A stretch of DNA of 38,331 bases, taken from contig SLMM01000043.1 of the NCBI GenBank assembly GCA_007133565.1, positions 1-38,331 of the forward strand. The letters are read 5' to 3'. The notes under the pieces were generated by a model. The model was not told the DNA's origin, did no database searches, and worked only from the letters and a program-made list of their open reading frames with translations. The stretch comes from Bacteroidales bacterium (GTDB taxonomy: Bacteria > Bacteroidota > Bacteroidia > Bacteroidales > PUMT01). Below, in pieces: positions 1 to 8,298 of this stretch (the first letter of the stretch is position 1; every line of letters starts with the position of its first letter). The translations under genes and the position numbers were made by a program.

Positions 1-372
1 CAACCATGCCTTTGCTATTGAAGGGTACTTTTTCATTTCTCTGGAAACAGCCTTACTTATATCAGCAATATCAACCTCAGAAGCCTGTAAATATTTTACC
101 TGCTCTTCAGCCAGCTTCATAGCATCTTCGGAATAGGCCTCTCCCCTGAGTTCATTAACTATTTTGTCGCTCAGCCATGCCACCAGCAGTTCCTTTAGAC
201 TGGCTCCATAATAGTCAGCCAGCTTTTCAACCTGCAACCGGGTGGCTTTTCGATGCCCCCTTTCGATCTTGCTGAGTATGGCTGGATCTATATCCAGGTA
301 GCCGGCAACCCCCCTGAGCCTGTCACCTTTTTCCTCCCTGTATTTCCTGAGCAATCTTCCAAGAGAACTCAT
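1..372 (-). CDS. XRE-family helix-turn-helix regulator, C-terminus cut by the window edge
   Basis: The reverse strand is open from an ATG at 372 to base 1, giving 124 residues with no stop. The start reads MSSLGRLLRKYREEKGDRLR, followed by an HTH_3 domain (about residues 5-60) with the recognition-helix signature PAILSKIERGHRKAT and the closing LADYYGASLKELL. The part after residue 65 is charged and helical. Small regulators of this shape with a short helical tail are, as I recall, often found beside cytosine-5 methyltransferase genes in Bacteroidota as controller-like proteins, but the partner would lie left of the window and cannot be seen. The gene follows the P-type ATPase on the same strand with a 118-bp gap that carries its own promoter and likely operator. 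Autoregulation is an inference from those sites. Family assignment is secure; the biological role is not. Confidence 0.85.
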   Translation of the reverse strand, partial: MSSLGRLLRKYREEKGDRLRGVAGYLDIDPAILSKIERGHRKATRLQVEKLADYYGASLKELLVAWLSDKIVNELRGEAYSEDAMKLAEEQVKYLQASEVDIADISKAVSREMKKYPSIAKAWL

Positions 373-376
373 TTTG

Positions 377-408
377 TTGACACAATTAGTTTTGACAAAT
401 TTAGTCAA
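377..408. promoter_or_regulatory. Candidate operator: two TTGAC half-sites and one inverted GTCAA
   Basis: TTGAC occurs at 377-381 and 392-396, and GTCAA at 404-408. The last two form a palindrome with a 7-bp spacer (TTGAC-aaattta-GTCAA) that covers the -7 box at 396-403. The additional half-site is 15 bp away, between promoter and start codon. Three half-sites on a promoter directly in front of an XRE regulator suggest autorepression; binding is inferred. Confidence 0.55.
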
Positions 409-426
409 TTAATTCGAGAAATCAAA
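396..426 (-). promoter_or_regulatory. Bacteroidota-type promoter of the XRE regulator
   Basis: On the minus strand TTTG (plus 423-426) is followed after 19 bp by TAAATTTG (plus 396-403), an exact match to the TTTG / TAnnTTTG pattern of Bacteroidota sigma-ABfr promoters. The start codon is at 372, so the leader would be about 20 nt. Confidence 0.75.
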
Positions 427-490
427 TCATTACTTTGGCGCGGGTATTCCGGTGACCGGTAAACTGCTTAAGCAGTCCGGTACTGATGTC

Positions 491-2347
491 TCAGGCCTTT
501 TTGTGCAGTACCCTGATGGCATTGAAGATGGCGGCAAGTGCAACTCCCATATCGGCAAACACCGCTTCCCACATCCCGGCAACGCCAACGGCGCCAAGCA
601 AAAGGAACATCGCCTTTACAATAAACACCATCCAGATGTTCTGCCATACTATCCGGCTGGTGGTGCGCGATATGCTTACAGCCCCGGCAATCCTGGAAGG
701 CTGGTCAGTCTGAATGACCACATCGGCAGTTTCTACTGCAAGGTCGCTTCCCCCGGCGCCCATGGCAATACCAACATCGGCGAGCGCTATTGAAGGGGCG
801 TCATTTATCCCGTCGCCTGCAAATGCAACAAAACCAGCCTTCCGGTCGAGGTACTCCTGCACGATTGCTGTTTTTTCTTCAGGCAGGAGATCACCGTGGG
901 CATGATCAATGCCGAGCGAGCCTGCCACCTCCCTTGTTATGCCATCACGGTCGCCCGAAAGCACAACGATCTCCCTGACGCCCATCTTCCTGAGTCTGCT
1001 AACGGCCGCGATGCTGTCTTTACGTACCTCATCTGCAATTACCAGGTAACCGCTGTATTTTCCTTCAATTGCAACATGCACACAGGTATAGGGGATTGAT
1101 GCAGCTTCAGCCGGGATCTCAATGGCATGCATAGCCATCAGCCTGGAGTTGCCGGCAATTACCTCCTTCCCCCCGATCCTCCCTTTCATGCCATTTGCCG
1201 GGATCTCTTTTACATCTTCAACCTTCAAGCCTGAATGACTGTTACCTGAGAACTCAACAACGGCACTTGCAACGGGATGGTTTGACCGGCTTTCAAGAGC
1301 AGCCGTGAGCCTTACAAGCTCATCGCTGTCAATTCCATAAGCTTTTACCTGCGTTACCTTAAAGTTCCCCTTCGTAAGCGTGCCGGTCTTATCGATAATA
1401 AGGGTATGGAGGTCCTTCATCCGGTCAAGGTAATCGGCGCCCTTGAAGAGGATACCATTCTTCGAGGCTGCGCCTATTCCCCCGAAATACCCGAGCGGAA
1501 TTGAAACATAAAGGGCACATGGACAGGCAATGACAAGGAAGACAAACGCCCGGTAAACCCAGTTGGCAAAAACGTACCCTTCCACGATAAGTAAAGGAAG
1601 AAATGTTATCAGCAGGGCCATTGACATTACCAGAGGGGTGTACCACCTTGCAAACCTTCGCATGAACCTCTCGGTTGGCGCCTTCCTCTGCGAGGCATCC
1701 TCAACAAGGCTGAGTATGCGGGAGAGCGAGCTGTCGGCAAATTCACGGGTGACCCTGGCCTCCATTACACCGCCTGTGTTGATCGAACCTGCAAGGACCC
1801 TGCCGCCGCGGTATATCCTGTCAGGCCTGCTTTCTCCCGTAATGGCTGAAGTGTTTACAGTGCAGCTTTCAGACAACAGCTCGCCGTCAAGGGGCACCTT
1901 TTCTCCATGCTTTACCATAATAATATCACCAACCGAAGTCTCACCGGGTTTTACGGCAACCCATTCTCCTTCCCGCCATACCGTTGCCTGATCCGGCCTG
2001 AGATCGAGCAGGGCCTTGATATTGCCCCTGGCGCGGCCCACGGCATCCTTCTGGAGGAGCTCGCCAACCTCGTAAAACACCATCACTGCAACCGCCTCGG
2101 CATACTCGCCGATGGCAAATGCCCCGATGGTGGCAACCGACATCAGGAAAAACTCGTTTGCAAAATCGAGCCTGAGCAGCTCCTTAATGGCCCGGTAAAC
2201 CACCGGTCCGCCCGATATGACATAAGCCACGGCGTACCATGAGATCATGGTGTACCCGGTAAAGAACTGAACCTCAAAATACCCCATTCCAATACCCCCG
2301 GCCAGGAGGATGGCACTGATCAGGGCAGGGATATATTGTTTTTTCAT
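491..2347 (-). CDS. Heavy-metal translocating P1B-type ATPase (Zn/Cd/Pb type)
   Basis: This is an inner-membrane pump that exports divalent soft metals using ATP. Counting from the ATG at 2347 (618 residues), the TGE phosphatase motif is at 170-172, the membrane metal site CPC at 275-277, the phosphorylation motif DKTGTLTKG at D319, then the SNHP nucleotide motif and GDGINDAPS hinge. The last membrane region has a conserved Lys (VKAMF) and a DMG matching the DxG of the ZntA/CadA subgroup, so Zn2+/Cd2+/Pb2+ is the likely cargo. There is no N-terminal HMA (CxxC) metal-binding domain. The reading frame opens further upstream with a TTG at 2389, but the ATG is preferred because it starts just before the first membrane helix. 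It lies 66 bp downstream of the DUF59 gene of the suf cluster with no visible promoter between, so co-transcription is likely. Confidence 0.93.
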   Translation of the reverse strand: MKKQYIPALISAILLAGGIGMGYFEVQFFTGYTMISWYAVAYVISGGPVVYRAIKELLRLDFANEFFLMSVATIGAFAIGEYAEAVAVMVFYEVGELLQKDAVGRARGNIKALLDLRPDQATVWREGEWVAVKPGETSVGDIIMVKHGEKVPLDGELLSESCTVNTSAITGESRPDRIYRGGRVLAGSINTGGVMEARVTREFADSSLSRILSLVEDASQRKAPTERFMRRFARWYTPLVMSMALLITFLPLLIVEGYVFANWVYRAFVFLVIACPCALYVSIPLGYFGGIGAASKNGILFKGADYLDRMKDLHTLIIDKTGTLTKGNFKVTQVKAYGIDSDELVRLTAALESRSNHPVASAVVEFSGNSHSGLKVEDVKEIPANGMKGRIGGKEVIAGNSRLMAMHAIEIPAEAASIPYTCVHVAIEGKYSGYLVIADEVRKDSIAAVSRLRKMGVREIVVLSGDRDGITREVAGSLGIDHAHGDLLPEEKTAIVQEYLDRKAGFVAFAGDGINDAPSIALADVGIAMGAGGSDLAVETADVVIQTDQPSRIAGAVSISRTTSRIVWQNIWMVFIVKAMFLLLGAVGVAGMWEAVFADMGVALAAIFNAIRVLHKKA

Positions 2348-2413
2348 AACAGCATACCCTGTATCATAATTAACAATGTCAAAACGCAAAACAAGGCAAT
2401 ACTGCTGTAATCA

Positions 2414-2737
2414 TCAGAGCAGCCCCAGTTCGAGCATCGCCTCCTCGCTCATCATGCTCTTGTCCCATGGCGGGTCAAATGTGAGGTTGATTACCAGATC
2501 TTTCACCCCCTCAATTGCACGCACCTTTTCATTTATCTCGGCCATCAGTTCGTCAACCATGGGGCAGTTGGGGGCGGTAAGGGTCATTACAATCTCCACC
2601 TCTTTTTCGTCATTTACAATTATTTCGTAGATCAGTCCGAGATCATAAATATTGACAGGTATCTCAGGATCATAGATGTTCTTAAGTACCCGGCCGACTT
2701 CCGCTTCAAGTTCAAGATAATTATCCTGATTCTCCAT
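2414..2737 (-). CDS. sufT: DUF59/MIP18-family Fe-S assembly protein (SufT-like)
   Basis: A 107-residue protein of the MIP18/PaaD/SufT family, thought to help mature Fe-S proteins. The motifs are YDPEIPVNIYDLGLIYEI near the start and TLTAPNCPMVDEL with the family cysteine in the middle, ending in LTFDPPWDKSMMSEEA. An ATG at 2779 is also in frame and would give 121 residues, but the ATG at 2737 is preceded by AGGTCG and begins closer to the family N-terminus. With that start the gene overlaps the 3' end of sufE by 17 bp, suggesting translational coupling. It is the last gene of the suf run before the metal ATPase. Family assignment is secure; the name sufT rests on context. Confidence 0.88.
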   Translation of the reverse strand: MENQDNYLELEAEVGRVLKNIYDPEIPVNIYDLGLIYEIIVNDEKEVEIVMTLTAPNCPMVDELMAEINEKVRAIEGVKDLVINLTFDPPWDKSMMSEEAMLELGLL

Positions 2738-3170
2738 TTCGACCTGTTTTTTGGTTTTTTGCCTTGTAAGCCAGGGCATACAGCTTCATTTGTTTTATCA
2801 TTGATATCAGTCCGTTAGACCTTGTGGGAGAAAGATTCTCTTTCAACCCTATTCTGTCGATAAACCAGAGATCATTCTCTAATATCTCATCAGGTGTTCT
2901 GCCTGACAGAACACGTATCAGCAGCGCAATGATCCCCTTGGTAATAACAGCATCGCTGTCGGCAGTATATACAACCCTGCCGTCCTCCATTGCTGCATTA
3001 AGCCAGACGCGCGACTGGCATCCTTCAATAAGAAACTCAGGCTTTTTATATTTCTCATCGATAACCGGAAGTGATCTGCTGAGCTCAATCAGGTGGTTGT
3101 ACTTGTCCATCCAGTCGTCGAACAGTCCGAACTCCTCAACTATCTCTTCCTGAACTTTTTCCATATCCAT
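2721..3170 (-). CDS. sufE: SufE-like sulfur acceptor protein
   Basis: A 149-residue cytosolic protein that accepts the persulfide sulfur from the SufS cysteine desulfurase and passes it to the SufBCD scaffold. The family features are FDDWMDKYNHLIELSRSLP near the N-terminus, EGCQSRVWL with the sulfur-accepting cysteine, and the later SRSNGL-like stretch SPTRSNGLISMI. The start is ATG at 3170; a second in-frame ATG two codons on (3164) is an alternative. It begins 11 bp after the sufS stop and overlaps the next gene at its 3' end, as expected of a tightly packed operon. Confidence 0.93.
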   Translation of the reverse strand: MDMEKVQEEIVEEFGLFDDWMDKYNHLIELSRSLPVIDEKYKKPEFLIEGCQSRVWLNAAMEDGRVVYTADSDAVITKGIIALLIRVLSGRTPDEILENDLWFIDRIGLKENLSPTRSNGLISMIKQMKLYALAYKAKNQKTGRNGESG

Positions 3171-3181
3171 TTTGAAAATAA

Positions 3182-4420
3182 TTACCCAAACATCTCTTTT
3201 ACCTTCCCAATGGCTTCACAAAGCCTGTCAACCTCTTCGCGTGTGTTGTACATGGCCATCGAGGCTCTTATTGTGCCCCTTATGCCAAAGCGGTCCATTA
3301 CCGGCTGTGCACAATGGGTGCCGGTTCGAACTGCAATGCCAAACTTGTCGATTACCATGCCCGCATCGTATGGATGTATATCCTCCAGCACAAATGAGAT
3401 GACGCTTATCTTTTCTCGGGCAGCGCCAAATACTTTTAGCCCGTCTATTTGCGCAAAACGTCCGGCTGCATAATCAAGAAGATCTTTTTCATGGGCTGCA
3501 ATTTTATCAAGACCTGTTTCAACAAGGTAATCAATAGCGGCAGCCAGTCCGATCGCACCTGTGTAGTTCGGGGTACCGGCCTCGAATTTTAAAGGCAGTT
3601 GGTTAAAAGTGGTCTTTTCAAAGGTTACCTGGTCAACCATTTCGCCGCCGGTCTGGTACGGCGGGATCTCCTCCAGTATGTTCTCCTTGCCGTAAAACAC
3701 TCCAATCCCGGTCGGGCCGTACATCTTATGTCCGGAAAAAACGTACATATCGGCGTCAAGATCCTGCACGTCGACACTGCCGTGCTGAACTGCCTGTGCT
3801 CCGTCTATCAGAACCGGAATTCCATGTTCATGGGCAATACCTGTGATCTTTTTAACCGGGTTCACGGTGCCAATAGAGTTGGCAACATGGGTTACGGCCA
3901 CCAGGCGCGTCCTGTCATTCAGCATCTCCTTATACTCTTCAATATCAAGTTCTCCATGGTCGTCCATGGGGATAACCCTGAGCTTTGCCCTCTTCCTTTC
4001 GCACAACATCTGCCAGGGAACAATATTGGCATGATGTTCAAGGGCCGAGACAACTATTTCATCATTTTCTCCTACATATCTTTCACCAAAGCTGAAAGCG
4101 GCAAGGTTGATGCCTGCAGTGGTGCCCGAAGTAAATATGATCTCATGGTCATTCCGGGCATTTATAAAGCCGCGCACTGTTTCACGGGCACTCTCAAACT
4201 CTCTTGTAGTTACATCACTGAGGTAATGCACCCCCCGGTGTATATTGCTGTTGGTTTCGCGATAAACCCTGTCCATCCGCTCGATTACCTCCAGCGGCTT
4301 GTGTGTAGTCGCAGCATTGTCAAAATATACGAAGGGTTTATTGTGAACCTGCCTGTGCAGAATTGGAAAATCACCTCTTATCTTTTCAATATTGTATTCC
4401 AATTTGTCTGTTTTTAGCAT
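3182..4420 (-). CDS. sufS: Cysteine desulfurase SufS (class V aminotransferase fold)
   Basis: A 412-residue PLP enzyme that removes sulfur from cysteine, leaving alanine and an enzyme persulfide for Fe-S assembly. VYFDNAATTHKP opens the fold, TSGTTAGINLAA is the PLP phosphate loop, DGAQAVQH holds the PLP-ring aspartate, SGHKMYGPTG carries the Schiff-base lysine at K232, and RTGTHCAQP carries the active-site cysteine at C370. The context around that cysteine is group II (SufS), not IscS. The start ATG at 4420 lies 14 bp after the sufD stop, and sufE follows 11 bp later. Length and motifs are complete. Confidence 0.96.
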   Translation of the reverse strand: MLKTDKLEYNIEKIRGDFPILHRQVHNKPFVYFDNAATTHKPLEVIERMDRVYRETNSNIHRGVHYLSDVTTREFESARETVRGFINARNDHEIIFTSGTTAGINLAAFSFGERYVGENDEIVVSALEHHANIVPWQMLCERKRAKLRVIPMDDHGELDIEEYKEMLNDRTRLVAVTHVANSIGTVNPVKKITGIAHEHGIPVLIDGAQAVQHGSVDVQDLDADMYVFSGHKMYGPTGIGVFYGKENILEEIPPYQTGGEMVDQVTFEKTTFNQLPLKFEAGTPNYTGAIGLAAAIDYLVETGLDKIAAHEKDLLDYAAGRFAQIDGLKVFGAAREKISVISFVLEDIHPYDAGMVIDKFGIAVRTGTHCAQPVMDRFGIRGTIRASMAMYNTREEVDRLCEAIGKVKEMFG

Positions 4421-4434
4421 AACAAGGTATTAAA

Positions 4435-5802
4435 TTAACCGCACTGCATGGCGCAATTGTTACAACGGCTGAGTTCTCCCCTCAGGCGCTTATCCACCAG
4501 GTCATCTATCCTTTCCCTCAGTGCGTCGACCTTAATATTCTGTATCACGTCATGAGCAAATGCAAACATAAGGAGCAGTCTTGCCTCACGGTAGTCAATT
4601 CCGCGTGAACGCAAATAGAACAAAGCATTTTCGTCCAGTTGCCCCATGGTTGAGCCGTGGCTGCATTTCACGTCGTCGGCATATATTTCCAGTTGCGGAC
4701 GCGAATACATCCTGGTATCATCGGTTAGCAGAATGTTGTTATTGGACTGGTAGGCGTTGGTTTTCTGAGCATCCCGCCTTACAAGAATACGTCCGTTGAA
4801 GGAACCCGAGGCAAAATCATCAAGAACCCCCTTATATAGCTGGTTACTGAAACAATTGGGTGCCGCATGGTCGATGTAAACGAAATTATCGATGAACTGA
4901 CCCTTGTCAGTAAGGTAGAGGCCCATGGTGTGGTTTTCGGCATGTTCGCCAGTCAGCCTTACATAAACATTATTCCTTATGAAACCCCCATGCAGGGAAA
5001 CGGTAATGGTCGAAAGGTCTGATCCGCCCTCCTGAAGACAGTGGGAGTGGGTAACCTGCGAAGAACCGTTGTGTTCATTCTGCACCCGGGTAAGGTTGAC
5101 TTTTGCACCCCGGGCCGTAAATATTTCATTTACTGAATTTGTAAGGAACCTGTGTGCTGACAGCGTATGGTCACATACAACAATCCTTGCTTCCGAATCT
5201 TCATCTGCGATTATAAGATTGCGGTGCTGAGCCATCAGGTCATTTTCTGATATCATAATATTGACCACCTGCACCGGCTTCTCAACCTTTACTCCCCGTG
5301 GAACATATATAAATATTCCATCCTGGGCAAAAGCAGTATTAAGCGCCACCAGTCCGTCATCCGATCTGCCTGCATATTTCCCGTAATGCTTCTCCACCAG
5401 CTCCGGGTATTCAATTGCGGCCCGGGCAAGGCTGCCTGCGATTATTCCTCCGGGAAGTTTCTTCAGCATCTTTCCGTTTCCGTAAAACCTGCCGTTTACA
5501 AGCAAAAGCAGGTTTGTTTCCAGATCAGGCACGTCACAATGAAATATCTCCTTTATATTGAAAGATATCTTCCTGTCGCTGAAATTTTTCTCAAGATTAT
5601 TACTAAACACCCTCTCAATATCGGCATAGAGATAATTCTCGCTTCCCTTTCGGGGAAGCCCAAGAGAGGCGAAACGGGTAATCGCTTCCTTTCTGAAAGT
5701 GTTCATCAGAGGTGCGGAATTAGCAGATATCTCGCCCGATTTCTCCCTGTACAGGCTGATATACTGATCCTTCAGTGCTATGTTTCTGGTTACCGTGCTC
5801 AT
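4435..5802 (-). CDS. sufD: Fe-S assembly scaffold subunit SufD
   Basis: A 455-residue protein with the SufB/SufD beta-helix, partner of SufB and SufC in the cytosolic SufBC2D scaffold. The region FIYVPRGVKVEKPVQVV and the run VYVRLTGEHAENHTMGLYLT, IDHAAPNCFSNQLYKGVLDD, DVKCSHGSTMGQLDENALFYLRSRG are typical of SufD. The last residues are unusual: they end in SRCNNCAMQCG, a CX2CX3C pattern at C447, C450 and C454. Whether that tail is common in the order I cannot tell from here. It sits between sufC (75 bp upstream) and sufS (14 bp downstream), on the same strand. Confidence 0.94.
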   Translation of the reverse strand: MSTVTRNIALKDQYISLYREKSGEISANSAPLMNTFRKEAITRFASLGLPRKGSENYLYADIERVFSNNLEKNFSDRKISFNIKEIFHCDVPDLETNLLLLVNGRFYGNGKMLKKLPGGIIAGSLARAAIEYPELVEKHYGKYAGRSDDGLVALNTAFAQDGIFIYVPRGVKVEKPVQVVNIMISENDLMAQHRNLIIADEDSEARIVVCDHTLSAHRFLTNSVNEIFTARGAKVNLTRVQNEHNGSSQVTHSHCLQEGGSDLSTITVSLHGGFIRNNVYVRLTGEHAENHTMGLYLTDKGQFIDNFVYIDHAAPNCFSNQLYKGVLDDFASGSFNGRILVRRDAQKTNAYQSNNNILLTDDTRMYSRPQLEIYADDVKCSHGSTMGQLDENALFYLRSRGIDYREARLLLMFAFAHDVIQNIKVDALRERIDDLVDKRLRGELSRCNNCAMQCG

Positions 5803-5877
5803 AATCGGTTGTGCATCATTTTTATTATACTGCTCACCAAAAGGGCCAGCAAAAGGATTTGAATCTGTTGCCCACGC

Positions 5878-6639
5878 TTACTGTTTACCTGCCAGCTCTT
5901 CATTTCTTACCCAGTCGTAACCCTTTTCCTCGAGCAGCATGGCAAGCTCTTTTCCTCCCGAACGAACAATTCGACCCTTGTAAAGTATATGAACGAAATC
6001 AGGTACAATATATTCAAGCAACCTCTGGTAATGGGTTATCACGATGATTGCATTTTCGGGTGATTTAAGGTTGTTTACCCCCTTTGCCACAACCCTCAGG
6101 GCATCAATGTCAAGTCCCGAATCCGTTTCATCAAGAATGGCAAGCCTGGGTTCAAGCATTGCCATCTGAAATATTTCATTCTTTTTCTTCTCCCCGCCCG
6201 AAAACCCCTCATTAACAGACCTGTTCGTAAGCGATGAATCTATTTCAATCAGCTCCTTTTTCTCTCTCATCTTTTTGAGGAACTCCGAGGCAGAAAGAGG
6301 CTCCTCACCCCTGTGCCTGCGCATTTCGTTAATTGCGGTTTTCATGAAGTTCACCATGCTCACTCCCGGTATCTCTATCGGGTACTGAAATCCGAGAAAC
6401 AGCCCCTCCTTGGCTCTCGCCTCGGGCGATTTATCGAGAAGATCCTCGCCCTGGTATAATACCTCTCCTGCATTAACCTGGTAAAAGTCTCTCCCGGCCA
6501 GCACTGATGCAAGTGTGCTTTTCCCAGACCCGTTAGGGCCCATTATTGCATGCACCTCTCCCGCCTTTACCTCCAGGTTTACACCTTTCAGAATCTCTTC
6601 TCCTTCAATGGATGCTTTCAGGTTTTTTATACTTAACAT
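5878..6639 (-). CDS. sufC: Fe-S assembly ATPase SufC
   Basis: A 253-residue cytosolic ABC-type ATPase that drives the SufBCD scaffold. The Walker A motif GPNGSGKST is at 34-42, the signature FSGGEKKKNE at 146-155 (the KKNE form is characteristic of SufC), and Walker B LAILDE at 166-171 followed by TDSGLD; the switch histidine is in VITHYQR. There are no membrane segments. The start ATG at 6639 is 47 bp after the sufB stop. The gene is complete and of standard length. Confidence 0.96.
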   Translation of the reverse strand: MLSIKNLKASIEGEEILKGVNLEVKAGEVHAIMGPNGSGKSTLASVLAGRDFYQVNAGEVLYQGEDLLDKSPEARAKEGLFLGFQYPIEIPGVSMVNFMKTAINEMRRHRGEEPLSASEFLKKMREKKELIEIDSSLTNRSVNEGFSGGEKKKNEIFQMAMLEPRLAILDETDSGLDIDALRVVAKGVNNLKSPENAIIVITHYQRLLEYIVPDFVHILYKGRIVRSGGKELAMLLEEKGYDWVRNEELAGKQ

Positions 6640-6686
6640 GTTATTTATTTTTTAAAAAAATTCATTTTTTCAATTCCTCAGGCCCC

Positions 6687-8135
6687 CTAACCGACACTTC
6701 CTTCCAGGCTTATCTGTAATAATTTCTGGGCTTCCACTGCAAACTCCATGGGAAGTTTGTTGAGCACCTCCTTTGCATAGCCGTTAACAATAAGCCCGAT
6801 TGCATCTTCTGTTGATATACCACGCTGATTACAGTAAAAGATCTGATCCTCCCCGATTTTCGATGTGGTAGCCTCATGTTCGATAATAGCGCTCTGATTA
6901 GCGGATTCAATATACGGAAATGTATGGGCACCGCATTTGTCGCCAAGAAGCAGAGAATCACACTGACTGAAATTCCTTGCATTCCCGGCCCCCTTCAACA
7001 CCTTTACCAGTCCCCTGTAACTGTTGTTGCTGACACCTGCACTGATACCCTTGGAAACAATAATGCTCCTGCTGTTTTTTCCTATATGGATCATCTTTGT
7101 GCCGGTATCGGCCTGCTGATGATTATTGGTAACAGCCACCGAATAAAACTCGCCAGTGGTGTTGTCTCCCTTCAGAATACAGCTTGGATATTTCCAGGTA
7201 ATAGCCGATCCTGTTTCAACCTGGGTCCATGAAATCTTTGAATTATCTCCCTTGCAGATACCCCTCTTGGTAACAAAGTTGTATATACCGCCCTTCCCTT
7301 CTTTGTTGCCCGGATACCAGTTCTGAACAGTGGCATACTTAACCTCGGCATTCTCCATGGCAACTATTTCAACTATTGCGGCATGAAGCTGGTTCTCATC
7401 ACGCATGGGCGCAGTGCAACCTTCAAGGTAACTAACATAGCTGCTCTCTTCGGCAACTATCAGGGTGCGCTCAAACTGGCCGGTATTGGCAGCATTGATC
7501 CTGAAATAGGTTGACAGCTCCATAGGGCACTTTACCCCTTTCGGTATGAAGCAAAATGAACCGTCGCTGAATACCGCCGAGTTGAGGGCGGCAAAATAGT
7601 TGTCAGTAAACGGCACTACCGAGCCCATGTATTGTTTCACCAGGTCGGGGTACTCCCTGACAGCTTCACTGAAGGAGCAAAAGATGATTCCCAGCTCTGC
7701 CAGTGTCTCTTTAAAAGTTGTTTTGACCGAAACACTGTCCATCACGGCATCTACAGCCACCCCGGCAAGCTGTTTCTGTTCCTGGAGAGGTATGCCCAGC
7801 TTATTGAATGTTTCAAGCAATTCAGGGTCAACCTCGTCAAGGCTGCTGAGCTTTGCTTTTTGCTTTGGCGCTGAATAGTATACCTGGTCCTGGTAATCGA
7901 TTTCCGGAATAGATAGATGGGCCCAGCCAGGCATTTTCATTGTAAGCCAGTGCCTGTATGCCCTTAAGCGGAACTCCAGCATGAATTCGGGTTCATTCTT
8001 TTTGGCAGATATCATCCTTACTACATCTTCGTTCAACCCCTTGCCGATTGAATCCTGCTCAATATCTGTATAGAACCCGTACTTATATTCACCCGAGGTT
8101 ATCTTGTCCAGTATCTGGTCCTGTTCGTTCTGCAT
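6687..8135 (-). CDS. sufB: Fe-S assembly scaffold subunit SufB
   Basis: A 482-residue scaffold protein, first gene of the suf operon. Family marks are [20 protein letters not shown] followed by [19 protein letters not shown], the core [43 protein letters not shown] and the C-terminal [21 protein letters not shown]435 in the last motif corresponds to the conserved cysteine involved in cluster assembly. The ATG at 8135 fits the usual N-terminus ([21 protein letters not shown]). The gene reads away from thiL, and the 163-bp gap to the thiL start holds promoter-like boxes in both orientations. No sufA- or sufR-like gene is seen in the window. Confidence 0.96.
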   Translation of the reverse strand: MQNEQDQILDKITSGEYKYGFYTDIEQDSIGKGLNEDVVRMISAKKNEPEFMLEFRLRAYRHWLTMKMPGWAHLSIPEIDYQDQVYYSAPKQKAKLSSLDEVDPELLETFNKLGIPLQEQKQLAGVAVDAVMDSVSVKTTFKETLAELGIIFCSFSEAVREYPDLVKQYMGSVVPFTDNYFAALNSAVFSDGSFCFIPKGVKCPMELSTYFRINAANTGQFERTLIVAEESSYVSYLEGCTAPMRDENQLHAAIVEIVAMENAEVKYATVQNWYPGNKEGKGGIYNFVTKRGICKGDNSKISWTQVETGSAITWKYPSCILKGDNTTGEFYSVAVTNNHQQADTGTKMIHIGKNSRSIIVSKGISAGVSNNSYRGLVKVLKGAGNARNFSQCDSLLLGDKCGAHTFPYIESANQSAIIEHEATTSKIGEDQIFYCNQRGISTEDAIGLIVNGYAKEVLNKLPMEFAVEAQKLLQISLEGSVG

Positions 8136-8145
8136 ATATTTTTAA

Positions 8146-8153
8146 TAACTTTG
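8146..8153 (+). promoter_or_regulatory. Candidate -7 box for thiL
   Basis: TAACTTTG on the plus strand matches TAnnTTTG, 145 bp before the chosen thiL ATG and only 11 bp from the sufB start. A -33 TTTG at the expected distance is not present. If used together with the box at 8235-8242, the two divergent transcripts would share about 70 bp of complementary 5' leader. Confidence 0.3.
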
Positions 8154-8234
8154 CGTTCTATTTAATAAGAACGGAAATAAAATAACTGTTATGGTGGAAC
8201 AGCTGCAAATAAGTGTAATTAATCTAAATAAGTG

Positions 8235-8242
8235 CAAAGTTA
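8235..8242 (-). promoter_or_regulatory. Candidate -7 box for sufB
   Basis: TAACTTTG on the minus strand matches TAnnTTTG and lies 100 bp upstream of the sufB ATG. No well-spaced TTTG -33 box is visible (a TTG occurs 25 bp upstream, too far), so the assignment is tentative. Confidence 0.4.
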
Positions 8243-8298
8243 ACAAAATACTAACAACTTTTTGCCTCAATTGTTAAATGCAACAACCAAATCAAAAG

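Noticed and set aside
463-476. Palindrome ACTGCTTAAGCAGT after the P-type ATPase as a terminator
   Set aside because: Only a 5-bp stem with a 4-nt loop and no T run on either side; too weak to call.
2348-2389. TTG start at 2389 for the metal ATPase
   Set aside because: The ATG at 2347 lies directly before the first membrane helix; the 14 extra residues match nothing I know in the family.
3599-4417. Long plus-strand open frame (272 codons) across sufS
   Set aside because: It is antisense to a complete cysteine desulfurase with all catalytic residues; its translation is Cys/His-rich and shows no family pattern.
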